In this document: one piece after another, positions 16,993-25,352 of the stretch
Position numbering within the stretch: the first letter of the stretch is position 1
Layout of the letters: each line of letters starts with the position of its first letter
DNA from: Bacteroidales bacterium UBA5281
Lineage (GTDB): Bacteria; Bacteroidota; Bacteroidia; Bacteroidales; Lentimicrobiaceae
Length of the DNA stretch: 42,103 nt
Direction: 5' to 3'
Assembly (NCBI GenBank): GCA_002410555.1
Contig: DHSR01000074.1
Location: forward strand, 2,863 to 44,965
Position numbers and translations under genes: made by a program
The notes under the pieces: generated by a model
The model's input: only the letters and a program-made list of their open reading frames with translations
Told to the model about the DNA's origin: nothing
Databases searched by the model: none

Positions 16993-17183
16993 TCATAATT
17001 TGAAAAACTCAGCAATTTTGTGCCATTTTCTGCGCGAAACTTCTAAAATACACTCATTACTCATGTGAATCTTACGTTTTTTAGAGTTCAATTTCTTAAC
17101 ATGGTACATGTTTACTATTTTGTTAGCACTTATCCGAACGAAGCCAAAAGCGCCTAAAATCGTTTCATTGCAAATAAGCGAGC
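16993..17183 (-). pseudogene. 5'-truncated LytTR gene (copy B)
   Basis: Only the C-terminal ~62 codons of the LytTR domain remain (SLICNETILGAFGFVRI through KWHKIAEFFKL, normal TGA stop). The first half is missing, because the repeat is cut at the HlyD stop codon. Two amino acid changes inside the remnant (Asp to Ala, D to A in ISDNK/ISANK) against copies A and C suggest relaxed constraint. The frame can be extended into the HlyD 3' end with a fortuitous Met, but that would not make a LytTR fold. Confidence 0.85.
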
Positions 17184-17185
17184 AC

Positions 17186-18499
17186 TCATTCCTGCCATAG
17201 TCTTTCATTATACAGTGAACGCAAAGGTGCAATTATTCTTTCGATCAACCGCATGTCTTCGGTAATAATTTCTGCGGTTCCTGTCATTTCCTGTAAGAAT
17301 GGCAATTGTTTGTTATAGTTTGTAGTTAGCCCGCTTACCAGTTCGATTTCAACATAATAATTACCCTGGTCGGGGACAAGGGAGAGTGAGTTTACTTTTC
17401 CGGTAAGCATTCCATATTCAGTGTAAGGGAAATTCGAAAGCTTAATATTTACTTTTTGACCTGATTTTATTTTACCTGAGTTTTCCATCCCCAGCGTGAT
17501 CTTGCCAAAGGGTTTTTCCTTTTTATCGGGAATAACCGCCATGATTATATCACCAACTTTAACATTTTGGTTGATGCTCCAATAATTGCCAATGGAGACT
17601 TTACCTTTTGTTGTACTCTTTAACACATATTGATTTTCCCATGCATCAAATTGGCTTTTAAGGCTTTTATAAGAATTGTTGATCTCGTCAAGAAGTTGTT
17701 TGGATTCCGTTTCCCGTGTGAGACGCAATTCAATGATTTGTTGCTCGAGTAGGCTTATTTGTATCAGTGAATTAGAAAGTGCCATTTCCGAGTTTTGATA
17801 GGTTGATTTATTGGCAATCAATTGTACTTCTGATTTTTCAAAATCGGCTGGTGTGATTACTTTTTGAACAAACAACGATGAATCACGCCTGAACTGACTT
17901 TGTGCAAGCTTTAAGTTCATGCCCTGCAAGTGTCTTTGGCCCTTTAGTTTCCCGATGTATGCGTTGGTTAAGCTGATTTGATTTTGCAGGGCTTTGATTT
18001 TCTTTGTATTGAATGCTAGAGATTCGTAACGTTGATAATTAATAACTGCCTGAATAAAAGCTGTAAAAGGTTGTTGCAACTCACCAAGATTTGAAAGTTG
18101 CCCTGATTTAATTATAAGGTACTGTAATGAGTCCTTTAGTGAATCAGTTTGCTGAAAAAACATTTTTAGCCTGTTGATTGAGCCGGTATGTGCATTATTT
18201 TCAAGTATGGCAAGATAATCCCCTGGTTTTACCGGCTGTTTGTCCTTAACATAAAAAGAAATTATTTTGCCACCTGAACGGGCAACTATGGATGTTGGAG
18301 GATTGGCCGATGTAATTGTAACCGGAGCAGATATAATGTCAGGATAATGAAAAAACCAGCTCCCTGCCAGAACAAAAAGGATAATAAGAGAAAGCATAGC
18401 AATGCCCCTGCGAAGCACCCAGGAAGGTGTTTTACCTAGTATCTCGTCAATCTCCTCGCTGCGGATTTCGATGGCTTGCTCTTTAAGTTCTTCCGACAT
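17186..18499 (-). CDS. HlyD-family membrane fusion protein (module 3)
   Basis: The product is a 437-residue protein: short cytoplasmic N-terminus, one TM helix (about 32-50, IAMLSLIILFVLAGSWFF), a biotinyl/lipoyl-like half-motif (SIVARSGGKIISFYVKDKQPVKPGDYLAIL), a long coiled-coil region (about 110-270) and a beta-barrel domain ending near the C-terminus (GQKVNIKLSNFPY). It is the periplasmic adaptor partner of the C39-ABC exporter encoded 36 bp upstream, together forming a type I-like secretion path for GG-leader peptides. The outer-membrane channel is not encoded here. The stop codon lies 3 bp from the edge of repeat copy B, so the gene is complete but sits on a recombination joint. Confidence 0.9.
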   Translation of the reverse strand: MSEELKEQAIEIRSEEIDEILGKTPSWVLRRGIAMLSLIILFVLAGSWFFHYPDIISAPVTITSANPPTSIVARSGGKIISFYVKDKQPVKPGDYLAILENNAHTGSINRLKMFFQQTDSLKDSLQYLIIKSGQLSNLGELQQPFTAFIQAVINYQRYESLAFNTKKIKALQNQISLTNAYIGKLKGQRHLQGMNLKLAQSQFRRDSSLFVQKVITPADFEKSEVQLIANKSTYQNSEMALSNSLIQISLLEQQIIELRLTRETESKQLLDEINNSYKSLKSQFDAWENQYVLKSTTKGKVSIGNYWSINQNVKVGDIIMAVIPDKKEKPFGKITLGMENSGKIKSGQKVNIKLSNFPYTEYGMLTGKVNSLSLVPDQGNYYVEIELVSGLTTNYNKQLPFLQEMTGTAEIITEDMRLIERIIAPLRSLYNERLWQE

Positions 18500-18535
18500 T
18501 TTCTTTATGTGGTGATGTGCTATCGTGTTAAGTTG

Positions 18536-20746
18536 CTAATTCCCTAATTCCAACTGGTTTTTAACCAGCTCGTAATAGGCACCTTTTAATCGTGTAAGTT
18601 CTGCGTGATTGCCCTTTTCGATGATTTCGCCTTTTTCAAGAACGATAATTTGATCGGCATTTTTAACAGTACTTAACCTGTGGGCAACAACTATGACAGT
18701 TTTTGGTTTGCCATGTTTAAAAAAATCATTCAGGTTCTGCATAATGACTTTCTCATTATTGGCATCCAATGAATTAGTGGCTTCATCAAAAAAGATATAT
18801 TCAGGGTTTTTGTAAACTACCCGGGCGATAAGCAGGCGCTGCCGTTGCCCCTGGCTTATGCCGCTGCCTTCCTGCCCTATTTTGGTGTTGAAACCCAGCG
18901 GCAGGCCATCAATAAAATTGGAAATATTGGCCACCCGTGCCGCGTTGCGAAGCTTGCCGGTGTCAATATTTTCATCACCGGGGGCCACATTTTCGGCAAT
19001 GGTATCCGAAAATATAAAACCGTCCTGCATAACTGCCCCACATTGCGAACGCCAAAAACTGCTGTTGAAATTTCCAAGCAGGGTGCCCCCAACTTTTATT
19101 TCACCTTTCACAGGTGCATAAAAACCAAGCATGAGTTTCACCAAAGTTGTTTTACCACTTCCGCTTGTGCCCACTATGGCTGTAGTTTTACCCTGGGGAA
19201 TGTTTAGGTTTATGTTTTTCAATACCATCTCGCTGTGCGGGCCTTCATATTGGAACGAAAGATGGTTAATTTCAATGCTTTGGTCATAAGGCAGTTGGTT
19301 TACTTTTATGGCATTGGCAGGCTCTTCATCTTCCTTGTTGTGTATTTCGCCAAGACGCTCCATGCTGATTTTGGCATCTTGTGCCGCTTGCATAAAGCTG
19401 ATCATTTGTTCAACCGGGGCGTTCAACTGCCCAATAATGTATTGTATGCTCATCATCATACCCAGGGTAATATCCCCTTTGATAACTGCTGAAGCCGAAA
19501 GAAAAGTAATGAAAATATTTTTGGTTTCATTAAAAAACAACGCACCGGCCTGTTGCCATTGGCTTAATGCCAAACCCTGAATACTTACACGGAACAATCG
19601 GGCTTGTATGCGTTCCCATTTCCACCGTTTTTGCCGTTCGCAGTTGTTGAGTTTTATTTCCTGCATACCAGTAATAAGTTGAAAAAGGTTGCTTTGGTTG
19701 TCTGCCATTTGGGAGAAACGCTTAAAGTCCAACTCCCTTCGTTTTTTTAAAAAAAGCCATACCCATATAAAATAAATTGTGCTACCAATTAAAAATACGC
19801 CAAGAATCTGCGTACTGTATATCGCCAGCACTATACTGAAAATTACCAGGTTTATCATTGAAAACAATATGTTGAGCGACGAACCGGTAAGGAAACTTTG
19901 TATGCGTGAGTGGTCGCCTATGCGCTGCATAATGTCGCCTATCATTTTGGTGTCGAAAAAACCGATAGGTAATTTCATTAGCTTTATAAGAAAGTCGGAA
20001 ATAAGCGAAATGTTGATACGGGTACTTATGTGTAACAGCAGCCAGTTGCGGATAAAATCAACCGATGTGCGGCTTACCATCAATACCAGTTGAGCAATTA
20101 ATACAAGCCTTACAAAACCAATGTTCTGGTTTCCAATGCCCTTATCCACCACCGATTGGGTAAGGAATGGCGCAATAAGCTGCAAAAGGCTGCCTATTAG
20201 CATGGCAAACATTATCTGCACCATAAAACTCTTGTGTGGCCGCAGGTATTGAAGCAAGAACCGGAATTTTGTTTTGTCCCGTTTTTCATCTTCGATGTTG
20301 TAAAAATCAGGTCCTGGCTCCAACAGCAAGGCTATGCCTTTTTCTTCGCCTTCCTTTTTATCACTGACCCAACATCGCAAAAATTCTTCTTTGGTGTATT
20401 TTACCGGCCCATGGGCTGGGTCGGCTACCCATATCTTTTCTTTATTGTTTTTACCAGAAATCTTATATACTACAACAAAATGATTTTGTTTCCAATGTAC
20501 AATACAAGGCAGTGGGGCATCGTCAACCAATTTCCTCCATGTAATTTTCACCCCTATAGTTCGAAATCCTATTTTCTCTGCAGCTTCACTTATACCTAAA
20601 AATGATACGCCGTCCTTATTTATAAAACACTTCTCCCTAAGACCCTGTAAACTATAGCTTTTCCCATAATACTTCGCTATCATGCGCAGGCAGGTAGGAC
20701 CGCAGTCGCGGGAGTCAAGCTGCATGTAAAAAGGGAAACTAATCAT
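18536..20746 (-). CDS. C39-peptidase ABC exporter for GG-leader peptides (module 3)
   Basis: The product is a 736-residue protein. An N-terminal C39 peptidase (about 1-135) carries the catalytic Cys15 in DSRDCGPTCLRM, the His in NHFVVVYKI and the Asp in VADPAHGP. Six TM helices follow (about 160-450). The ATPase has Walker A GTSGSGKTT (about 526), a variant signature ISQGQRQR (about 630), Walker B YIFFDEA (about 650) and VVAHRLS. It cleaves leaders after GG and exports the core peptide. The GG of the grasp-with-spasm precursor (residues 27-28) and of the module 2 precursor (20-22) both fit. It lies 67 bp after the SPASM gene. Length and order match peptidase-containing ABC transporters (PCAT). 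Confidence 0.93.
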   Translation of the reverse strand: MISFPFYMQLDSRDCGPTCLRMIAKYYGKSYSLQGLREKCFINKDGVSFLGISEAAEKIGFRTIGVKITWRKLVDDAPLPCIVHWKQNHFVVVYKISGKNNKEKIWVADPAHGPVKYTKEEFLRCWVSDKKEGEEKGIALLLEPGPDFYNIEDEKRDKTKFRFLLQYLRPHKSFMVQIMFAMLIGSLLQLIAPFLTQSVVDKGIGNQNIGFVRLVLIAQLVLMVSRTSVDFIRNWLLLHISTRINISLISDFLIKLMKLPIGFFDTKMIGDIMQRIGDHSRIQSFLTGSSLNILFSMINLVIFSIVLAIYSTQILGVFLIGSTIYFIWVWLFLKKRRELDFKRFSQMADNQSNLFQLITGMQEIKLNNCERQKRWKWERIQARLFRVSIQGLALSQWQQAGALFFNETKNIFITFLSASAVIKGDITLGMMMSIQYIIGQLNAPVEQMISFMQAAQDAKISMERLGEIHNKEDEEPANAIKVNQLPYDQSIEINHLSFQYEGPHSEMVLKNINLNIPQGKTTAIVGTSGSGKTTLVKLMLGFYAPVKGEIKVGGTLLGNFNSSFWRSQCGAVMQDGFIFSDTIAENVAPGDENIDTGKLRNAARVANISNFIDGLPLGFNTKIGQEGSGISQGQRQRLLIARVVYKNPEYIFFDEATNSLDANNEKVIMQNLNDFFKHGKPKTVIVVAHRLSTVKNADQIIVLEKGEIIEKGNHAELTRLKGAYYELVKNQLELGN

Positions 20747-20813
20747 GTTGATAATAACTTAATTAGTGAGGATTTTTGTATGTATATTCTTCTTTATTGA
20801 AGTCAAAATTTCT

Positions 20814-21857
20814 TTACCCTTGGGCATCACTCCAATTACTCCAAGACAAGGTGTAAGGGTTATATCCGCATTTTAGAGGTGCGGAATGTATATCTTCTAT
20901 GTTTTCAGTATATGCTCGACAGTCAATACAAATATACCTGAACTCACAATCACAACATTTATTTATATTGTCTTTATTAATATGCCAATATTTAATAAAT
21001 TGTGGATTTTCTATGGCCAATTTTAAGTTTACTTCTGTAAATTTTCCAAAATTTTCTCTCATGCTAGGGCAATTTTTAATAAAACCTTTTTTATCAATAC
21101 AAATTTTACGATTAAGACAAGTATTGTATTTCTGAGATTCTGAAAAAAAATCAATATTCACTACGAAGTAATTGAAATGAAAATTACCACATAGTAATTC
21201 AGTATTGAGATTTTGCCTAGTGCATAGAATTGTTCCTGTACCATATTCACCTTGATTAAATAAGACCATATCTTTGCAATAATTATACAACAAAATATTA
21301 CTTATTTTTTTATTTTTTTTTATCAAGCTGATTAAATCCTTATTACATAGTTTAGCATGTGCTGGGATAAATAATTCAACACATATTACATTGCTTTCAT
21401 TAATAGTTTTCAAAAGAATTTGTAAATCTGAAAATAATGTTTCATTAAAGAATCTAATTTGAATATGCCTGCAATTAATATTTTCACAACATTTAATAAT
21501 TGACTCTAAATTATGATTTGAATCTTTATCTATATCGATTATCATGTTAGAGACTATCGCTGGATATTCCCATTCCAAATTTAGTTTTGGGAACATTTTA
21601 TACTCTTCGATAGAGTTTACATAAAATGCTAACTCCTCATTTATTAAAAAATCAATATAATCCTTAAGTATATCAATATCTAATAAATCTAGTTCTGATT
21701 TTAAGTGCTGTATATCAAGTAAATTGTTAGTTGAAAACAATTTTGCCATTGAATTAGGTATTAGGTGAAATCTATTTCTTTGTAAATCACAAATTGTAGA
21801 TCTTTTTATTCCTTGCACAACAATGCAATTTGCAAATAAACACAAGTAATTATTCAT
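20814..21857 (-). CDS. gwsS: Grasp-with-spasm system SPASM-domain peptide maturase
   Basis: The product is a 347-residue protein. The C-terminus is a SPASM domain with cysteines at about 247, 253, 263, 301, 302, 304, 310, 313 and 330 (CLNRKICIDKKGFIKNCPSM, CDCEFRYICIDCRAY). The upstream region has the alpha/beta barrel strand pattern of radical SAM proteins, but no CxxxCxxC motif is present: the expected place reads YPAIVSNMIIDIDKDS. This matches the grasp-with-spasm SPASM proteins, which act with an ATP-grasp ligase on a GG-leader peptide; their exact chemistry is not settled. It overlaps the 73-residue ORF by 8 bp and is followed by the exporter. The gene symbol is by family and gene order. 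Confidence 0.8.
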   Translation of the reverse strand: MNNYLCLFANCIVVQGIKRSTICDLQRNRFHLIPNSMAKLFSTNNLLDIQHLKSELDLLDIDILKDYIDFLINEELAFYVNSIEEYKMFPKLNLEWEYPAIVSNMIIDIDKDSNHNLESIIKCCENINCRHIQIRFFNETLFSDLQILLKTINESNVICVELFIPAHAKLCNKDLISLIKKNKKISNILLYNYCKDMVLFNQGEYGTGTILCTRQNLNTELLCGNFHFNYFVVNIDFFSESQKYNTCLNRKICIDKKGFIKNCPSMRENFGKFTEVNLKLAIENPQFIKYWHINKDNINKCCDCEFRYICIDCRAYTENIEDIHSAPLKCGYNPYTLSWSNWSDAQG

Positions 21858-22071
21858 CTGATTTCAAGTTTTGCATATCTATCATTTTAGAAATTGGCTT
21901 GTAAAATGGTGGTGCCAAATAGCTTATAGTTTTAAAACCAGAATATGATACAAAAGCACTTTTTTCTTTTTGTAATAATTCCATATTCCATCTAGAAGCT
22001 ATTATAGGGTAGTATTGAGGAAATGCACATATGCGTTTCTTGAAATATTCAATTATTTCTTTTTCCATCAA
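21850..22071 (-). CDS. Small protein between ATP-grasp and SPASM genes
   Basis: The 73-residue frame overlaps the ATP-grasp gene by 4 bp (ATGA type) and the SPASM gene by 8 bp, so it is translationally coupled to both and probably real. It has no signal or TM. Composition is mixed, with aromatic stretches (FPQYYPIIASRWNMELLQ, YLAPPFYKPISKMID). I do not recognise it. Possible roles are a leader-binding adaptor, a split-off domain of a neighbour, or a scaffold holding the two maturases together. Length, AT content and position fit the operon. I see no frameshift joining it to the SPASM frame, because both have their own Met and stop. Confidence 0.6.
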   Translation of the reverse strand: MMEKEIIEYFKKRICAFPQYYPIIASRWNMELLQKEKSAFVSYSGFKTISYLAPPFYKPISKMIDMQNLKSDE

Positions 22072-23045
22072 TTTGTAGTTATTAAAAGGTGCTCGGCAAT
22101 TTTTTTTTCAATTTTGTAATTGCAATTTCTGCTAAGCCATTGAAATTGCCCAATTGGATTGACTTCAAGAAATACAAATTTATTTTCGGGAGTAACTATT
22201 ATATCAATGGATCCGCAATTTAGACGTATCAAACTCATGAGATCGTTTAATTTCTTTTCAATTATTTTGGGCAATACAAAAGGAACATTCCGATTTGGGT
22301 TTTCGCGATCGTAATTTCTATAATCAACTACTGTCTTTGGGTTGTTTTGACTAAAAATAGCCATGCTAAAAAAGTCATCAAATAAAAAAAAGGTACGTAT
22401 TTCAGTTTTCTTCTCTATGTATTCTTGAAACATACAAGGAATAAATGAATCCGGCATACAGAATAAGTTTTCTTGTGTGATTAGTTCAGACGGACCATAA
22501 AAACCAATTGATTTGTCACCATAATTACTGTTTATAAAAGGATTTTTTACAGGTTTACATATGATTTTCTTATATTTATTTAAGAATTGTCGAACCTCTT
22601 CAATGTTATCGGTAATTAGAGTATCTGGAATGGATAATTGCAAATCTGTACAAATATTCAGAACTTCTAGTTTGCCCAAATAATTATCTGTAAATTTATT
22701 TATTCCCTTTTTGTAAATTTTCCCATTGATAAAGCTTAAAATTGGCCCAAGATATTCCTGTGCTATTTTTATCTCAACTTCATTCTGCATACTCATAAAT
22801 TCAAACTGTTCAAATTTTAATTCTCCTCTTCGATACCAAAAAGCCGTATCTTTATTTAGCTTTTTCCCATTGATAGTTAATCCAACTCCATGTTTATTGG
22901 ATAATTCAATCTTAATACTATTGATCATATAATTATCAAACATTTGCTCCACCTTTTTCGCAGGATTTAGGTATTTAATCCAGGATAGAACATCATCGGT
23001 GCTTTTATCAGCAGCCTCGGACTGTATCAATATCTTATCTTTCAT
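22068..23045 (-). CDS. gwsG: Grasp-with-spasm system ATP-grasp peptide ligase
   Basis: The product is a 325-residue ATP-grasp protein of the graspetide-ligase type (MvdD/microviridin-like fold). Visible landmarks: DVLSWI and FWYRRGEL in the N-terminal part, Lys164 in IICKPVKNPF, QEYIEKKTEIRTF (about 207-219; hinge Glu and Arg217), then CGSIDIIVTPENKFVFLEVNPIGQFQW with the metal ligands Asp281, Glu294 and Asn296. Enzymes of this family activate Asp/Glu side chains with ATP and join them to Ser/Thr (ester) or Lys (amide). The precursor encoded upstream is rich in Ser, Thr, Asp and Glu, which fits ester crosslinks. It starts 12 bp after the DUF6624-like gene ends. Confidence 0.9.
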   Translation of the reverse strand: MKDKILIQSEAADKSTDDVLSWIKYLNPAKKVEQMFDNYMINSIKIELSNKHGVGLTINGKKLNKDTAFWYRRGELKFEQFEFMSMQNEVEIKIAQEYLGPILSFINGKIYKKGINKFTDNYLGKLEVLNICTDLQLSIPDTLITDNIEEVRQFLNKYKKIICKPVKNPFINSNYGDKSIGFYGPSELITQENLFCMPDSFIPCMFQEYIEKKTEIRTFFLFDDFFSMAIFSQNNPKTVVDYRNYDRENPNRNVPFVLPKIIEKKLNDLMSLIRLNCGSIDIIVTPENKFVFLEVNPIGQFQWLSRNCNYKIEKKIAEHLLITTN

Positions 23046-23057
23046 AATCTTTCATAA

Positions 23058-24080
23058 TTACATACACTCCCAAAAACCAAAAGTTAATTTGAAACCAAAT
23101 TCAGTCTCATAGAATTTCTTGGACTGATCCACTGATAAAGGGACGATGTGCCAGTTTTTACGCAAGTAATCAACTTTTGCTTCGGAGCTATCAACATTTA
23201 AATAATTCCAATAGGGATTTAATTTGAATGCACCTGCATCGGGATCAGGCCTCTTGCAGTAAAAATTTGCATTTTTACCCGTTACAAACATATTATCATA
23301 AAGAAAGCCGATTTCCCGAGGATGCACTTCACCTTTGAATATCAATTCATCAACAATATTTTCAAGTTCTCTATATGCACATATATTATGGAACAAAATA
23401 ACCATGATAAATTTTGTTGAAAGGATATCTTCATCTAACCGAATGTATTTTAATTCCTTCCCCTCTTTTTTAAATACACTGTCCGCATCGAATTCGGGTT
23501 TCCCAATCTCGGAGAACATAATATTATCGTCAATTCCTATTTTTTTTGCTCCGGGGAAACCATTTGAATGAATCAAGTTTAATAATTTCCCCATTCTATC
23601 AAACTTAAGTTTATCATAATTGCTTTTACTTTTATCCTTTTGATCGGCTATATACTCTTTAGACATTTGTAATCGATAACTGAAATCAATGCTTTTAAGA
23701 TATACTTGTCTTCTGTTTTTATATTCAGCCAGTAGAGACTTATCTGCTTTAAGCTTTATGTATATCGGATTGAAAAGTTTTATTTCTGATAAATGTTCAA
23801 TTCTTAACCCGACTTCAAAACCCTTTATTAAAAAGTCTTCATAGGGTTTATTATTATAAAATGCAATTTGTGAAGCAATTAGTGGGTCTTTAGCAAATAC
23901 ATATTTAAAATCCGCAAATGCTTTCCTGTAATAGTATAATGAGCTGTCAGCATTGTTATCTAAAAAATAAAAAATCTCTGCTTTATTAATGTAATCATGA
24001 TAGGTATAATAGTTGTTACTTTGACAATTCGCCACCAACGGAGCAGTCATAAAAATTAATACGGTTGTAAATATTTTCAT
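23058..24080 (-). CDS. Secreted protein, possibly DUF6624-like, of the graspetide operon
   Basis: The product is 340 residues from the ATG at 24080 (MKIFTTVLIFMTAPLVANCQ, signal peptide). The longer frame to 24158 overlaps the precursor gene and lacks a signal, so it is rejected. The N-terminal half is helical with a TPR-like look (YINKAEIFYFLDNNADSSLYYYRKAF). The C-terminal half (LIHSNGFPGAKKIGID, then VMVILFHN-like strands and KGEVHPREIGFLYDNMF) faintly resembles DUF6624. It is exported to the periplasm, whereas the maturases are cytoplasmic, so it may deal with the mature peptide, for example as a protease inhibitor target, immunity protein or receptor. The operon position is sure; the function is unknown. 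Confidence 0.6.
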   Translation of the reverse strand: MKIFTTVLIFMTAPLVANCQSNNYYTYHDYINKAEIFYFLDNNADSSLYYYRKAFADFKYVFAKDPLIASQIAFYNNKPYEDFLIKGFEVGLRIEHLSEIKLFNPIYIKLKADKSLLAEYKNRRQVYLKSIDFSYRLQMSKEYIADQKDKSKSNYDKLKFDRMGKLLNLIHSNGFPGAKKIGIDDNIMFSEIGKPEFDADSVFKKEGKELKYIRLDEDILSTKFIMVILFHNICAYRELENIVDELIFKGEVHPREIGFLYDNMFVTGKNANFYCKRPDPDAGAFKLNPYWNYLNVDSSEAKVDYLRKNWHIVPLSVDQSKKFYETEFGFKLTFGFWECM

Positions 24081-24097
24081 TTTAATTACATTTTTAC

Positions 24098-24121
24098 AAA
24101 GGGTAGGTTTCCCTACCCTTT
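24098..24121 (-). terminator. Perfect GAAA-loop hairpin after the graspetide precursor
   Basis: AAAGGGTAGG (24098-24107) and CCTACCCTTT (24112-24121) form a perfect 10-bp stem. On the transcribed strand the loop is GAAA, a stable GNRA tetraloop. It starts 3 nt after the precursor stop and ends 17 nt before the next ATG. The trailing sequence is UUUGUAAAA, so it is a weak terminator at most. It is probably an attenuator or 3'-end stabiliser giving more precursor than enzyme transcript. Confidence 0.65.
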
Positions 24122-24124
24122 GAA

Positions 24125-24364
24125 TTAATTTGAATTGGAACTCTCTGATGTTCTCCAATAGTCAACAACAGTACCATTTGGCAAGGTTCCAGTTCCTTGA
24201 GCTGCATTTCCAGTGTCAAAATCGATAACATCACTTCCGCTCTGACCATCGGAACCATGATAGGTTGTGCTTTGAGGAGCACCACCAACAATCCGGAAAG
24301 AATCTTGAAGCTCACTTCCTTTAAATTTGTCAAATTTTGAGACCTTTAGGGATTCAAGTTTCAT
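24125..24364 (-). CDS. gwsA: Graspetide-type precursor peptide (module 3)
   Basis: The product is a 79-residue peptide. The leader (residues 1-28) has the Bacteroidota natural-product pattern LESLKVSKFDKFKGSELQD followed by IVGG, with the double Gly at 27-28 as the C39 cleavage site. The 51-residue core contains about 20 Ser/Thr and several Asp/Glu, in segments such as STTYHGSDGQSGSDVIDFD and VVDYWRTSESSNSN, and has no Cys or Lys. This suits Ser/Thr-to-Asp/Glu ester crosslinking by the ATP-grasp enzyme. It is the first gene of the operon, with the regulatory cassette copy C about 100 bp upstream. A second overlapping frame of the same length (24094-24333) is a shadow. The gene symbol follows the system name. 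Confidence 0.8.
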   Translation of the reverse strand: MKLESLKVSKFDKFKGSELQDSFRIVGGAPQSTTYHGSDGQSGSDVIDFDTGNAAQGTGTLPNGTVVDYWRTSESSNSN

Positions 24365-24565
24365 AATTTTATCAAATTTATGTGTTAATTAATTCTCCAA
24401 TTCGTATCGAGTCTGGAGTTCGGGCGTCCATATAATATCAAATGCAAAGGATGGAATTTGCATAGGCTGCATTTATAGTGGCGTCACCCTTTCACTTCAA
24501 ATGTTATCCGGCCGTTGCTAACAAATGCTTAACAAATGTAAGGATAAAACTGTTGTTTTATACAT

Positions 24566-24634
24566 AGTGGTCATCTTAACTTATAAGTGGTCGAAAATAT
24601 CGTATAAGTGGTCAGAATAATCGTATAACTGGTA
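24566..24634. promoter_or_regulatory. Four phased direct repeats, candidate LytTR sites (copy C)
   Basis: AGTGGTC at 24566, 24586 and 24607 and ACTGGTA at 24628, spacing 20/21/21 bp. They lie directly behind the LytTR stop codon and upstream of the graspetide precursor. The core heptamers are conserved while the spacers vary between copies (for example GAAAATATCG against GAATAATCG), as expected for protein-binding sites. Confidence 0.65.
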
Positions 24635-24636
24635 CT

Positions 24637-24987
24637 TCATAATTTGAAAAACTCAGCAATTTTGTGCCATTTTCTGCGCGAAACTTCTAAAATACACTCA
24701 TTACTCATGTGAATCTCACGTTTTTTGGAATTCAATTTCTTAACATGGTACATGTTTACTATTTTGTTATCACTTATCCGAACGAAGCCAAAATCGCCTA
24801 AAATTGTTTCATTGCAAATTAGCGAGCTTGTATAGGAAATGGGTAATGAGTTTTGTGTATGAAACACAGAAACTAAATTACCGGTGCATTCCATGTATAG
24901 TATTTCATCATAGCGAAGAATACTTGTTTGTGTCTTTTCTTTAATCGGTAATACCTTTTCTTTTTGTTTGCTAAAGTCAAAGTTCAT
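24637..24987 (-). CDS. Stand-alone LytTR DNA-binding regulator, copy C (intact)
   Basis: The product is a 116-residue single-domain LytTR protein with the normal stop after KIAEFFKL. Landmarks: ILRYDEILYMECTGNLVSVF, SLICNETILGDFGFVRISDN, IVNMYHVKKLNSKKREIHM and ILEVSRRKWHKI. With no receiver or sensor domain, activity must be set by expression level, by a partner, or by direct ligand binding. LytTR regulators often control bacteriocin or pheromone genes. Here the coding sequence ends only 3 bp before the direct-repeat array that heads the peptide operon. This copy looks like the functional one and could act on all three arrays in trans. Confidence 0.87.
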   Translation of the reverse strand: MNFDFSKQKEKVLPIKEKTQTSILRYDEILYMECTGNLVSVFHTQNSLPISYTSSLICNETILGDFGFVRISDNKIVNMYHVKKLNSKKREIHMSNECILEVSRRKWHKIAEFFKL

Positions 24988-25352
24988 AGTTGAGGCTTTA
25001 TGTTAAATAATTCTCTGGCCTTTATATGAAAGAGTTTATAAACTCGCTCTTAATACGCACGCTCTCTATTTACCGATACAAAGCTAACTGTTAAAACTCC
25101 TTGATTTACAGGGGGGGGTAATTTATAATCATTCTAAATAAAGGTAAATCAAATATGTGAAAATGCTACATATAAATATATGTAAATAGAGGTATAGTTA
25201 TAATCAGTTATGAAGTGCCTGACATGCTGCAAGTAAATAGTCATACTTTTAATTGAGACAACCGAAGTATATTTAGTGTAACAATTTCTTTTCACTCGGA
25301 TTAAATAATCAGCGATGCGGCCTTTAGTGCACTTTCCTTACATAAGTTTCCT
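24988..25352 (-). promoter_or_regulatory. Leader/promoter region of LytTR copy C
   Basis: The palindrome GAGTTTATAAACTC (25032-25045) and a run of 8 G (25111-25118) correspond to the same elements in copy A, where the run is 10 G. The whole 365 bp are about as similar between copies as the coding parts are, which suggests either recent duplication or functional constraint. No gene is seen. Confidence 0.5.

Larger units (their letters stand above)
16821..17183 (-). repeat. Regulatory cassette, copy B (truncated)
   Basis: 363 bp match the left parts of copies A and C: common left edge GGCTGCATTTATAGTGGCG, inverted repeat (16858-16879), ATAAAAC-TGTT-GTTTTAT inverted repeat (16900-16917), four direct repeats and the 3' half of LytTR. 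The match breaks after CAAATAAGCGAGC at 17183, three bases before the HlyD stop codon. The cassette thus supplies the upstream region of the module 2 precursor. Confidence 0.9.

Noticed and set aside
16993..17232. 79-codon frame that looks like a short LytTR protein
   Set aside because: Its first ~17 residues come from the end of the HlyD gene in another frame; only the C-terminal half of the LytTR domain is present, so it is listed as a pseudogene.
18845..20599. Several plus-strand frames of 85-121 codons opposite the ABC exporter gene
   Set aside because: They are antisense shadows of a well-supported conserved gene.
24094..24333. Open frame of 79 codons overlapping the graspetide precursor
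   Set aside because: It runs in another frame of the same strand, has no leader or signal logic and overlaps the hairpin; the frame 24125-24364 has the GG leader and correct operon position.
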